A model generated the notes under the pieces. The model had not been told where the DNA came from. It worked only from the letters and a program-made list of their open reading frames with translations, and made no database searches. Shown in pieces: positions 33,776 through 42,359 of a DNA stretch of 64,000 bases. This DNA is from Streptomyces violascens (lineage in GTDB: Bacteria > Actinomycetota > Actinomycetes > Streptomycetales > Streptomycetaceae). Every line of letters starts with the position of its first letter. The first letter of the stretch is position 1. The translations under genes and the position numbers were made by a program. The DNA lies in the NCBI RefSeq assembly GCF_014649955.1, contig NZ_BMUA01000007.1, positions 186,001 through 250,000 on the forward strand, given 5' to 3'.

Positions 33776-35203
33776 TCACCCGCCCGACGCGGCCACATCC
33801 CGCCAAACCCCCGGCACCGCCCCAGCCACCCCATACGCAGTCGCGGGCGCCCCCTGCGAGGCATGGCGCCCGGCCAAGCCATGGAGATAGGCCGCCACCG
33901 ACCCCGCATCCCTCGCCCCCAGCCCCGCCGCAAGCAACGACCCCGCAAGCCCGGACAGCACGTCCCCGCTCCCCGCCGTGGCCAGCCAGGACGTACCGGT
34001 CGGGTTGACCCGTACCGGGCCGTCCGCGTCCGCGACCAGCGTGGTCGACCCCTTGAGCAGCACCGTCGCCCCGTACCGCGAGGCCAGCTCGCGCGCCGAG
34101 GCCAGCCGCTCCGCCTCGACCTTCTCGCGCGGCACCCCGAGCAGCGCGGCCGCCTCGCCCGCGTGCGGGGTGAGCAGGGTGGCCGCCGGGCGGCCCCGTA
34201 CCGCGTCGGGGTCCAGGCACCGCAGCCCGTCCGCGTCCACAAGGACCGGCACGTCCGAGCCGAGCACCTCATCGACACCAGGACCGTCACCCAGCCCGGG
34301 GCCGACCACCCACGCCTGCACCCGCCCGGCCTTCGCGGGCGAGCCGTCCGACACGAGGGTCTCGGGGAAGCGCGCGATGACCGCGTCGCCGCCGGGCCCG
34401 ACGTACCGCACCGCCCCGGCCCCGCCCCTCAGCGCGCCCGCGACCGCGAGGACCGCCGCGCCGGGATAGCGGGCCGAACCGGCGACGATGCCGACGACAC
34501 CCCGGCGGTACTTGTCGCTCTCGGCGCCCGGAGTGGGCAACAGGTCTGCCACGTCGGCGTGTTGGAGGGCCTCGACGGAGGGGACGGAGGGCAGGTCGAG
34601 CCCGATGGGGATGAGCCGGACGGCCCCCGCGTACTCGCGCGCCGGGTCGATGAGCAGCCCCGGCTTGTACGCCCCGAACGTGACGGTCGCGTCCGCCCGC
34701 AGCGCCTCGCCGGGCACCTCCCCGGTGCCCGCGTCCACACCGCTGGGGAGATCGACGGCGACGACGACGGCGTTGGACCCGCGGGCCGCCCGGGCGAGCG
34801 GAATCGCGTCGGGACGCAGCCCTCCGCGGCCGCCGATGCCAGTGATGCCGTCCAGTACGAGATCGGCGACGGCAAGCACCTCGAAGGGGTCGTCGGCGAC
34901 GCGGCCGCCGGCCCTCAGCAGCGCCGCAAGCCCTTCGGGGTGGGCGCGGTCCGGGTTGAGCAGCACCGCGCCGACGCCCGCGCCCCGGCGGGCCAGGCGG
35001 GCCCCGGCGTACAGGGCGTCGCCGCCGTTGTCCCCGCTGCCGACGAGCAGCACGACCCTGGCGCCGTAGACGCGGCCCAGCATGTCCGCGCAGGCTGCGG
35101 CGAGGCCGGCGGCGGCGCGCTGCATGAGTGCGCCGGGTGGGAGGAGGGCCATGAGCTCGCCCTCGGCGGCCCGAACGGTGTCGACGTCGTAGGCAGTACG
35201 CAT
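33776..35203 (-). CDS. nnr: Bifunctional NAD(P)HX epimerase/dehydratase
   Basis: Nnr repairs damaged NAD(P)H hydrates. The 475-residue protein fuses an N-terminal YjeF-type epimerase domain (about residues 1-205; LLVGSGDNGGDALYAGARL, VVVAVDLPSGVDAGTGEV) to a C-terminal ribokinase-like ADP-dependent dehydratase (about 220-470; KYRRGVVGIVAGSARYPGAA, VVGPGLGDGPGVDEV, LLTPHAGEAAALL, WLATAGSGDVLSGLAGSLL). It lies downstream of acpS and glmS in the same direction, the usual actinobacterial order. ATG 35203 begins the family's MRTAYDVDTVRAAE start. Confidence 0.95.
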   Translation of the reverse strand: MRTAYDVDTVRAAEGELMALLPPGALMQRAAAGLAAACADMLGRVYGARVVLLVGSGDNGGDALYAGARLARRGAGVGAVLLNPDRAHPEGLAALLRAGGRVADDPFEVLAVADLVLDGITGIGGRGGLRPDAIPLARAARGSNAVVVAVDLPSGVDAGTGEVPGEALRADATVTFGAYKPGLLIDPAREYAGAVRLIPIGLDLPSVPSVEALQHADVADLLPTPGAESDKYRRGVVGIVAGSARYPGAAVLAVAGALRGGAGAVRYVGPGGDAVIARFPETLVSDGSPAKAGRVQAWVVGPGLGDGPGVDEVLGSDVPVLVDADGLRCLDPDAVRGRPAATLLTPHAGEAAALLGVPREKVEAERLASARELASRYGATVLLKGSTTLVADADGPVRVNPTGTSWLATAGSGDVLSGLAGSLLAAGLGARDAGSVAAYLHGLAGRHASQGAPATAYGVAGAVPGVWRDVAASGG

Positions 35204-35379
35204 GCCGCCAACTCTCCCCCGCCCGCCCTTTTCCCGAAACCCGCCGGGCCGGGGGCCCGGCCCCCGGCCAACGCCCTGGGCCTCCGCCCCAGCGCCCCGA
35301 AACCCGCCGGGGGCGGAAAGCCCAGACGGGTGGCCGCTTCCCCCCGGCCGCGACGTGCGGCCCGCAGGTGGCCCGGTCA

Positions 35380-35423
35380 CTCCCCCAAGTTCTCGGCTTC
35401 GCTCGAACGAGGGGGGACCCCCC
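35380..35423. repeat. C5/G5 hairpin repeat upstream of nnr
   Basis: A copy of the dispersed hairpin family in reverse orientation (CTCCCCCAAGTTCTCGGCTT ... AGGGGGGACCCCCC). It lies in the 271-base acpS-nnr gap, where it could end acpS transcription. Confidence 0.7.
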
Positions 35424-35474
35424 TCGCGGCGGAACCTCACGTGCCACAGCGGGAAGGGGTGGGGTGGGGAAGAC

Positions 35475-35843
35475 TCAGCCCTCCGCGATCACCACCGCGG
35501 AAGCGACCCCCGCATCATGGCTGAGCGAAACATGCCAATGCCGAACCCCCAGCTCCGCCGCCCGCGCGGCGACAGACCCCCGCACCCGGAGCCGCGGCTG
35601 CCCGCTCCCCTCCACGTACACCTCCGCATCCGTCCACAGCAGCCCCGCCGGCGCCCCCAGAGCCTTCGCCAGGGCCTCCTTCGCCGCGAACCGCACCGCG
35701 AGCGAGGCGACCCCGCGCCGCTCACCACTCGGCAGTATCAACTCGCTCTCCACGAACAGCCGTTGGAGCATCGCGGGGGTCCGCTCGATGGACTCCCCGA
35801 ACCGCTCGATCTCGGCCACGTCGATCCCCACACCGATGATCAC
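35475..35843 (-). CDS. acpS: Holo-[acyl-carrier-protein] synthase
   Basis: AcpS transfers 4'-phosphopantetheine from CoA to acyl carrier proteins. The 122-residue protein has the metal-binding GIGVDxxEI-type start ([15 protein letters not shown]), the [15 protein letters not shown] motif with catalytic Glu/Lys, and [17 protein letters not shown] at the end. It lies four bases after glmS stop on the same strand. Size and motifs are standard for the trimeric type. Confidence 0.97.
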   Translation of the reverse strand: MIIGVGIDVAEIERFGESIERTPAMLQRLFVESELILPSGERRGVASLAVRFAAKEALAKALGAPAGLLWTDAEVYVEGSGQPRLRVRGSVAARAAELGVRHWHVSLSHDAGVASAVVIAEG

Positions 35844-35847
35844 TCGT

Positions 35848-37695
35848 TCACTCCACCGTCACGGACTTGGCCAGGTTGCGAGGCTGGTCGACCTCGTTGC
35901 CCCGCGCCGTGGCCAGCTCGCACGCGAAGACCTGGAGCGGCACGGTCGACACGAGGGGCTGGAGCAGCGTGGGCGTGACCGGGATGCGGATCAGATGGTC
36001 CGCGTACGGCGCCACCGCCTCGTCCCCCTCCTCCGCGATCACGATGGTCCGCGCCCCGCGCGCACGGATCTCCTGAATATTGGAAACGATCTTGTCGTGG
36101 AGCACCGACCGCCCCCTCGGCGAGGGAACGACCACCACCACCGGCAGATCCTCCTCGATCAACGCGATCGGCCCGTGCTTCAGCTCCCCCGCCGCGAACC
36201 CCTCCGCATGCATGTACGCCAGCTCCTTGAGCTTCAGCGCGCCCTCCAGGGCGACCGGGTAACCCACGTGCCGGCCCAGGAACAGCACCGTGTTCTTGCC
36301 GGCGAGCGAGCGCGCCAACTCCCTTACGGGCTCCATGGTTTCTAGGACGCGGTCGACCTCGGTGGCGATCGCGGCGAGGTCGTGGACGACGGCCCTGATC
36401 TCGTCGCCCCACTTGGTCCCGCGCACCTGGCCGAGGTACAGCGCGACGAGGTAGCAGGCGACCAGCTGGGTGAGGAAGGCCTTCGTGGAGGCGACGGCGA
36501 CCTCGGGGCCGGCGTGCGTGTACAGGACCGCGTCCGACTCGCGCGGGATCGTCGACCCGTTGGTGTTACAGATCGCGAGCACCTTCGCACCCTGCTCGCG
36601 GGCGTGCCGCAGCGCCATCAGGGTGTCCATGGTCTCGCCGGACTGCGAGATGGCGATGACCAGCGTGCGCCGGTCGAGGATCGGGTCCCGGTAGCGGAAC
36701 TCGCTGGCCAGCTCCGTCTCGCACGGGATCCGCGTCCAGTGCTCGATCGCCAGCTTCGCGATCATCCCCGCGTGATAGGCGGTCCCGCACGCCACGATGA
36801 CGACCTTGTCGACCTCGCGCAGTACGGAGTCGGGGATGCGCAGCTCGTCCAGGGTCAGCGAGCCCGCCGCGTCGATCCGGCCGAGCAGCGTGTCGGCGAC
36901 GGCCTTGGGCTGCTCGGCGATCTCCTTGAGCATGAAGTAGTCGTAGCCGCCCTTCTCGGCGGCGGAGGCGTCCCAGTCGACGTGGTACGCCCGGGTCTCG
37001 GCCGGCGCGCCGTCGAAGTCGGTGACCACCACGCCGTCCCGGCGCAGCTCGACGACCTGGTCCTGGCCGAGTTCGATGGCGGAGCGGGTGTGCGCGATGA
37101 AGGCGGCGACGTCCGATGCGAGGAAGGCCTCCCCCTCGCCGACGCCCACCACGAGCGGCGAGTTGCGCCGCGCGCCCACGACGACGTCCGGCTCGTCCGC
37201 GTGTACCGCGACCAGCGTGAACGCGCCTTCGAGCCGTCGGCACACCTGTCGCATGGCCTCGGCCAGGTCCTCGGCCGAGGAGTGGCACTCGGCGAGGAGG
37301 TGGGCGACGACCTCGGTGTCCGTCTCGGAGGCGAGCTGGTGGCCGCGCTCGGCGAGCTCGGCCCGCAGCGCGGCGAAGTTCTCGATGATCCCGTTGTGTA
37401 CGACGGCGACCCGCCCGGCGTTGTCCAGGTGCGGGTGCGCGTTGTCGTCGGTCGGCCCGCCGTGCGTGGCCCACCGGGTGTGCCCGATGCCGGTCGAACC
37501 GGCGGGCAGCGGCGCCTCCAGGAGCGCCTTCTCCAGATTGACCAGCTTCCCGGCCTTCTTGGCCGCGGCGAGCCCGCCGTCCGCAAGGACCGCGACACCC
37601 GCCGAGTCGTATCCGCGGTACTCAAGACGCTTGAGCCCGGCCACGACGACGTCCAGCGCCGACTGCCCGCCTACGTAACCCACGATTCCGCACAT
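35848..37695 (-). CDS. glmS: Glutamine-fructose-6-phosphate aminotransferase (isomerising)
   Basis: GlmS makes glucosamine-6-phosphate from fructose-6-phosphate and glutamine, the first step of UDP-GlcNAc supply. The 615-residue protein has the N-terminal glutaminase with nucleophile Cys next to Met1 ([10 protein letters not shown]), [19 protein letters not shown] and [12 protein letters not shown], then two SIS sugar-isomerase domains ([53 protein letters not shown]) and the end [12 protein letters not shown] 37695 behind GGAGGGG fixes the start; frame continues upstream into the recombinase remnant. Pairs with glmM at 39600. Confidence 0.98.
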   Translation of the reverse strand: MCGIVGYVGGQSALDVVVAGLKRLEYRGYDSAGVAVLADGGLAAAKKAGKLVNLEKALLEAPLPAGSTGIGHTRWATHGGPTDDNAHPHLDNAGRVAVVHNGIIENFAALRAELAERGHQLASETDTEVVAHLLAECHSSAEDLAEAMRQVCRRLEGAFTLVAVHADEPDVVVGARRNSPLVVGVGEGEAFLASDVAAFIAHTRSAIELGQDQVVELRRDGVVVTDFDGAPAETRAYHVDWDASAAEKGGYDYFMLKEIAEQPKAVADTLLGRIDAAGSLTLDELRIPDSVLREVDKVVIVACGTAYHAGMIAKLAIEHWTRIPCETELASEFRYRDPILDRRTLVIAISQSGETMDTLMALRHAREQGAKVLAICNTNGSTIPRESDAVLYTHAGPEVAVASTKAFLTQLVACYLVALYLGQVRGTKWGDEIRAVVHDLAAIATEVDRVLETMEPVRELARSLAGKNTVLFLGRHVGYPVALEGALKLKELAYMHAEGFAAGELKHGPIALIEEDLPVVVVVPSPRGRSVLHDKIVSNIQEIRARGARTIVIAEEGDEAVAPYADHLIRIPVTPTLLQPLVSTVPLQVFACELATARGNEVDQPRNLAKSVTVE

Positions 37696-37735
37696 AGAAA
37701 CCCCTCCATGGCCGCCCGACCAGCGGCTTAAGGTG

Positions 37736-37990
37736 TCACTTACCGCCCCTGACGCCCTCTGGGGAACCGGTGGGGAGGTCCAGCTCCCACCGGCCCACGC
37801 ATCGAGCGCTTCGAGGCCACGAGTGCCCGAGTCCGGCCTCACGCGCGAGTCGTGCGCGTACGTTCCCGTACGTGCGCGGCATGAAAGCCGGGTCCTCATG
37901 ACCGAGCCACCTTGCCACGAGAACCGGCGACTCCCCGCTTCCAACACCGTCGCGGCGCAGGTGTGGCGCACACCATGCAGCCCGACGCCT
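37736..37990 (-). pseudogene. Tyrosine recombinase/integrase C-terminal remnant with a frameshift
   Basis: On the minus strand one frame gives [16 protein letters not shown] (from about 37980), the box II Arg-His region of a tyrosine recombinase. After a one-base frame change near 37935, the next frame continues [17 protein letters not shown] and [10 protein letters not shown], the HxxH/Tyr box. The two halves join naturally if one G is missing from the GGGG run there. No N-terminal domain exists upstream. It is probably a decaying relic of an integrated plasmid-type element, lodged between glmS and coaA. Confidence 0.75.
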
Positions 37991-38098
37991 CCCTCCCACG
38001 CGCGCGGGCCCGGGAGCAGGGGCCGCCCTTTCATGCCGCACGGCCCACGTGACCCACCCCACCCCCCACGCACGTCATACAGCCGCAACAATGGACCC

Positions 38099-39088
38099 GT
38101 GATCACTTCGCCGCCACGGAGCGCCCACCGCAAGCCGGATGCGACTCCCTACGTGGACCTCACTCGCGCAGAGTGGAGCGCCCTGCGCGACAAGACGCCG
38201 CTGCCGCTCACCGCCGACGAGGTCGAGCGGCTGCGCGGGCTCGGTGACGTCATCGACCTCGACGAAGTGCGCGACATCTATCTGCCGCTGTCCCGGCTGC
38301 TCAACCTGTACGTGGAGGCCACCGCCAATCTGCGCGGCACCCTCAACACGTTCCTGGGTGACGCGGGCAACGGGCACGGCACCCAGCGCGGCACCCCGTT
38401 CGTCATAGGGGTGGCGGGGTCGGTGGCCGTCGGCAAGTCGACCGTGGCGCGCCTGCTCCAGGCGCTGCTGGCCCGCTGGCCCGAGCACCCCCGCGTCGAG
38501 CTGGTCACCACCGACGGGTTCCTGTACCCGATGGCCGAACTCCAGCGCCGCGGCCTGATGTCCCGCAAGGGCTTCCCCGAGTCGTACGACCGCCGGGCCC
38601 TGACCCGGTTCGTCGCGGACATCAAGGCGGGCAAGGACGAGGTCACCGCGCCCGTCTACTCGCACCTGATCTACGACATCGTCCCGGACGAGCGCCTCGT
38701 CGTACGCCGCCCGGACATCCTCATCGTCGAGGGCCTCAACGTCCTGCAGCCCGCCCTGCCCGGCCAGGACGGCCGCACCCGGGTCGGCCTCGCGGACTAC
38801 TTCGACTTCAGCGTGTACGTGGACGCGCGCACCGAGGACATCGAGACCTGGTACCTCAACCGCTTCCGCAAGCTGCGCGAGACCGCCTTCCAGAACCCGT
38901 TCTCGTACTTCCGCAAGTACACCCAGGTCTCCGAGGAAGAGGCCCTCGACTACGCCCGGACGACCTGGCGCACCATCAACCGGCCCAACCTGGTGGAGAA
39001 TGTGGCCCCCACGCGCGGCCGCGCCACCCTCGTCGTCCGCAAGGGGCCCGACCACAAGATCCAGAAGATCTCGCTCCGCAAGCTCTGA
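38099..39088 (+). CDS. coaA: Type I pantothenate kinase
   Basis: CoaA phosphorylates pantothenate, the committed step of CoA synthesis. The 329-residue P-loop kinase has [14 protein letters not shown] near the start, Walker [19 protein letters not shown] (about residue 102), [31 protein letters not shown] and VEGLNVLQ plus [14 protein letters not shown] 38099 gives the family's normal length. It runs opposite to glmS, and the recombinase remnant lies in the divergent gap. Confidence 0.96.
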   Translation: MITSPPRSAHRKPDATPYVDLTRAEWSALRDKTPLPLTADEVERLRGLGDVIDLDEVRDIYLPLSRLLNLYVEATANLRGTLNTFLGDAGNGHGTQRGTPFVIGVAGSVAVGKSTVARLLQALLARWPEHPRVELVTTDGFLYPMAELQRRGLMSRKGFPESYDRRALTRFVADIKAGKDEVTAPVYSHLIYDIVPDERLVVRRPDILIVEGLNVLQPALPGQDGRTRVGLADYFDFSVYVDARTEDIETWYLNRFRKLRETAFQNPFSYFRKYTQVSEEEALDYARTTWRTINRPNLVENVAPTRGRATLVVRKGPDHKIQKISLRKL

Positions 39089-39118
39089 ACACGCGCAAGC
39101 CCGACCCGGCGAGGAAAC

Positions 39119-39603
39119 GTGCTGCACCTGCGACTGATCGTGCCGGCCGACCGCACCGACGAGGTCGTACGCACCGTGGAGTCGACGGTCGGCACCGCGC
39201 ATCTGGCAGTGCTCCCGGGGGGGGCGGCCCGCAACCCGGCCGGCGATCTCGTGCTGTGCGACGTGGCGCGCGAGGCCGGGGACTCCCTGATCGCCGAGCT
39301 GCGGGCCATCGGCCTCGACCGGGACGGTTCGATCGCCGTCGATCACATCGAGCTCTCGATCTCCAAGCGTGCCGACAAGGCCGAGGCGGAGGCCCCGGGC
39401 GAGGGCGCGGACGCGGTGCTGTGGGAGTCGCTGACCGACGCCACGCACGAGGAGTCCACGCTCTCGGTCACGTACGTGGCGTTCCTCGCCGTCGCGACGA
39501 TGCTCGCGGCGTGCGGGGTGATGCTCGACTCCTGTCCGGCACGCTCACGCTGCTCGCCCAGAAGTTCCTCCGGGCGAGCCAGCGCAAACGCCAACTCCCT
39601 TAG
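39119..39603 (+). pseudogene. DUF389 gene with internal deletion and frameshift
   Basis: The N-terminal cytoplasmic domain of a DUF389 membrane protein is intact (MLHLRLIVPADRTDEVVRTV to LTDATHEESTLSVTYVAFLA) with GAGGAA before GTG 39119. After VMLDS near 39530 the original frame becomes Arg/Ser-rich nonsense, while the next frame encodes SGTLTLLAQKFLRASQRKR, the typical C-terminal tail, ending at TAG 39603. The whole transmembrane core is missing, so this looks like a deletion of several hundred bases plus a frame change. The frame can be read through to 39619 as a 166-residue product. Confidence 0.72.
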
Positions 39604-40958
39604 CCCAGCGCCGACTTGACCACATCGGCGAGGCGGCCGGCCACCGAGCGGGCCTGCTCGATGTCGGCGGCCTCGACCATCACGCGGACCAGCGGCTCGG
39701 TGCCCGAGGGGCGGAGCAGCACCCGGCCGGTCGCGCCCAGCTCGCGCTCGGCCTCGGCGACGGCCGCGCCCAGCTCGGCGGAGGTGGACACGCGGGACTT
39801 GTCGACGTCGGGAACGTTGACCAGGACCTGGGGAAGCCGCTCCATGACCCCGGCGAGGTCGGCGAGCGTGCGGCGGGTGGCCGCGACACGGGCGGCCAGC
39901 ATCAGGCCGGTCAGCGTGCCGTCACCGGTGGTCGCGTGGTCCAGGATGATCACGTGGCCGGACTGCTCGCCGCCGAGCGCGTACCCGTGCTCCTTCATCG
40001 ACTCCAGGACGTAGCGGTCACCGACCGCCGTCTGGACGAGCTGGATGCCCTCGCGCTCCATGGCGATCTTGAAGCCCAGGTTGGACATGACGGTGCCGAC
40101 GACGGTGTTGCCGCGCAGCGTGCCCGCCTCGCGCATGGCGAGGGCGAGGACCGCGAGGATCTGGTCGCCGTCGACCTCGTTGCCCGCGCCGTCCACGGCC
40201 AGGCAGCGGTCGGCGTCGCCGTCGTGCGCGATGCCGAGGTCGGCGCCGTGCTCGACGACGGCCGCCTTCAGGAGGCCGAGGTGGGTGGAGCCGCAGCCGT
40301 CGTTGATGTTGAGCCCGTCCGGCTCGGCACCGATCGTGACGACCTCGGCGCCGGCCCGCGTGAACGCCTCCGGCGAGACTCGGGCGGCCGCGCCGTGCGC
40401 CTCGTCCAGGACGACCTTGAGACCGTCGAGGCGGTTGGGCAGCACGCCGATGAGGTGCGCGACGTACCGGTCGAAGCCCTCGTCGTAACTGCGGACGCGG
40501 CCCACGCCCGAGCCGGTCGGGCGCTCCCACGGCTCGCCCGTGCGGTGCTGCTCGTAGATCGACTCGATGCGGTCCTCCAGCTCGTCGGCGAGCTTGTGGC
40601 CGCCGCGCGCGAAGAACTTGACACCGTTGTCCGGCATGGCGTTGTGGCTGGCCGAGAGCATCACGCCGAGGTCGGCACCCAGCACGCCGGTGAGGTACGC
40701 CACCGCGGGGGTGGGCAGCACACCGACCCGCAGGACGTCCACGCCCGCGCTCGCGAGGCCCGCGACGACCGCGGCCTCCAGGAACTCTCCCGACGCGCGG
40801 GGGTCCCGCCCGACCACGGCGGTCGGCCGGTGTCCCTCGAAGGTCCCCGCTTCGGCGAGCACATGTGCCGCCGCCACCGACAGACCGAGCGCGAGCTCAG
40901 CCGTCAGATCCGAGTTGGCGACACCGCGCACGCCGTCCGTGCCGAAGAGTCGTCCCAC
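39600..40958 (-). CDS. glmM: Phosphoglucosamine mutase
   Basis: GlmM converts glucosamine-6-phosphate to glucosamine-1-phosphate for UDP-GlcNAc. The 452-residue alpha-D-phosphohexomutase has [13 protein letters not shown] at the start, the phospho-serine loop [13 protein letters not shown] (about residue 103), the metal-binding [11 protein letters not shown] and the sugar-specificity GGEQSGHVI loop, then [12 protein letters not shown] near the end. GTG 40958 has GGAGGA at good spacing. It follows rplM-rpsI, separated by a hairpin terminator, and its stop overlaps the DUF389 remnant in the opposite direction. Confidence 0.97.
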   Translation of the reverse strand: MGRLFGTDGVRGVANSDLTAELALGLSVAAAHVLAEAGTFEGHRPTAVVGRDPRASGEFLEAAVVAGLASAGVDVLRVGVLPTPAVAYLTGVLGADLGVMLSASHNAMPDNGVKFFARGGHKLADELEDRIESIYEQHRTGEPWERPTGSGVGRVRSYDEGFDRYVAHLIGVLPNRLDGLKVVLDEAHGAAARVSPEAFTRAGAEVVTIGAEPDGLNINDGCGSTHLGLLKAAVVEHGADLGIAHDGDADRCLAVDGAGNEVDGDQILAVLALAMREAGTLRGNTVVGTVMSNLGFKIAMEREGIQLVQTAVGDRYVLESMKEHGYALGGEQSGHVIILDHATTGDGTLTGLMLAARVAATRRTLADLAGVMERLPQVLVNVPDVDKSRVSTSAELGAAVAEAERELGATGRVLLRPSGTEPLVRVMVEAADIEQARSVAGRLADVVKSALG

Positions 40959-41019
40959 GTCTGTCCTCCGAAAACCTGAAAGTGCGGGGTAGATAACTGC
41001 CGGGGGTGAATAGACGAAC

Positions 41020-41050
41020 GCCCCGGCAGCACGGAAGGTGCTGCCGGGGC
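41020..41050 (-). terminator. Hairpin terminator after rpsI
   Basis: Thirteen-base perfect arms at 41020-41032 and 41038-41050 (GCCCCGGCAGCAC/GTGCTGCCGGGGC) enclose a five-base loop. It follows the rpsI stop by 30 bases and precedes glmM by about 60, so it ends the rplM-rpsI transcript at least partly. Confidence 0.8.
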
Positions 41051-41079
41051 GAACGAAAGCCGTAGTGGCAGGCGCGGAT

Positions 41080-41598
41080 TTAGCGCTTGCTGTACTGCGG
41101 GGCCTTACGGGCCTTCTTGAGACCGGCCTTCTTGCGCTCGACCGCACGGTCGTCGCGGGAGAGGAAGCCGGCCTTCTTGAGGGCGGGGCGGTTGTTGTCG
41201 ACGTCGGCCTCGTTCAGCGCACGGGCCACGCCGAGGCGCAGGGCGCCGGCCTGACCGGACACGCCGCCACCCGAGATGCGGGCGATGACGTCGTAGCGGT
41301 TGTCGAGCTCGAGCACCTTGAAGGGCTCGTTGACTTCCTGCTGGTGGACCTTGTTCGGGAAGTAGTCCTCGAGCGTACGCCCGTTGATCTTCCACTTGCC
41401 GGTGCCCGGAACGATCCGGACGCGGGCGATGGCGTTCTTGCGACGACCCAGGCCGGCGGCCGGCTGCGGGTCACCGAAGCGCGAAGCCATCGACTCGGTG
41501 GTGTACTCGCCCTCGACGGGGACCTCGGACTCGAAGGTGGTGACCTCCGCGTAGGTCTCTTCGCCCTCGACGGGGGTCTCGACAGTGGTCTCGGCCAC
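41080..41598 (-). CDS. rpsI: 30S ribosomal protein S9
   Basis: The 172-residue S9 has the conserved core [42 protein letters not shown] and the terminal KAPQYSKR, whose tail reaches toward the P-site tRNA anticodon. About 45 acidic residues precede the core ([19 protein letters not shown]), an actinobacterial N-terminal extension. It lies 42 bases after rplM, the conserved pair. Confidence 0.98.
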   Translation of the reverse strand: MAETTVETPVEGEETYAEVTTFESEVPVEGEYTTESMASRFGDPQPAAGLGRRKNAIARVRIVPGTGKWKINGRTLEDYFPNKVHQQEVNEPFKVLELDNRYDVIARISGGGVSGQAGALRLGVARALNEADVDNNRPALKKAGFLSRDDRAVERKKAGLKKARKAPQYSKR

Positions 41599-41640
41599 GA
41601 TGCTCCTCAGATTCTTTTCTGTCTTAGGGGGTGGCCGGAA

Positions 41641-42084
41641 CTACTGCGCGACCTGGGTGATCTCGAACGGCACCGGCTGCTGGGCAGCGTGGGGGTGCTG
41701 GTCGCCCGAGTAGACCTTCAGCTTCGAGAGCATCTGACGGCCCAGGGTGTTCTTGGGGATCATGCCCTTGATGGCCTTCTCGACGGCCTTCTCCGGGTTG
41801 TTCGCCAGGAGGTCGTCGTAGCGCACCGAGCGGAGACCGCCCGGGTAGCCGGAGTGGCGGTACGCCATCTTCTGGGTCTTCTTGTTGCCGGACAGGTGAA
41901 CCTTGTCGGCGTTGATGATGATGACGAAGTCACCCATGTCCATGTGGGGCGCATAGACGGGCTTGTGCTTGCCTCGGAGAAGGTTCGCGGCGGTGGTCGC
42001 CAGACGACCCAGGACGACGTCCCGGGCATCAATGACGTGCCACTGGCGAGTGATGTCGCCGGGCTTGGGGCTGTACGTACGCAC
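41641..42084 (-). CDS. rplM: 50S ribosomal protein L13
   Basis: The 147-residue L13 is an early assembly protein of the large subunit. Motifs: [52 protein letters not shown] and [12 protein letters not shown]. It is first in the rplM-rpsI operon and lies downstream of a strong vegetative-type promoter at 42269-42298. Confidence 0.98.
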   Translation of the reverse strand: MRTYSPKPGDITRQWHVIDARDVVLGRLATTAANLLRGKHKPVYAPHMDMGDFVIIINADKVHLSGNKKTQKMAYRHSGYPGGLRSVRYDDLLANNPEKAVEKAIKGMIPKNTLGRQMLSKLKVYSGDQHPHAAQQPVPFEITQVAQ

Positions 42085-42268
42085 TTCGTAGCCTTCGCTT
42101 CTTCAGTGGATGGGGTCCAAACACATTGCACCCTGAAGCGATCATGCAGCTGGGACCCACAGTGCCGGGAACGCTGCCCGTATGCGAGTCACTGGTAACT
42201 GCTCCAGAGAACCTGCGTAAGAGCTCTTCGCTTGAGAACGACCAAGCCAATACGCATAACAAACCAGA

Positions 42269-42298
42269 AGACTACCCGGGCGCCCCCGGGCGGGTCAA
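42269..42298 (-). promoter_or_regulatory. rplM-rpsI promoter
   Basis: On the minus strand TTGACC (42293-42298), an 18-base spacer with a GC palindrome (CCCGGGGGCGCCCGGG) and TAGTCT (42269-42274). The hexamers match those of the groES promoter. The leader to rplM is about 180 bases. Confidence 0.75.
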
Positions 42299-42359
42299 AA
42301 CCGCCCGGGAGGCACCTGGCCGCATTCCGGCGAACCGGGCCCTGACCTGCTCAAACGCG

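Noticed and set aside
37736-38062. Intact 108-residue protein in the glmS-coaA gap
   Set aside because: Half of the recombinase motif lies in another frame, so a frameshifted remnant explains it better.
39119-39619. Functional 166-residue DUF389 protein
   Set aside because: The tail after residue about 137 is Arg/Ser-rich frame-shadow, while the neighbouring frame has the true family C terminus.
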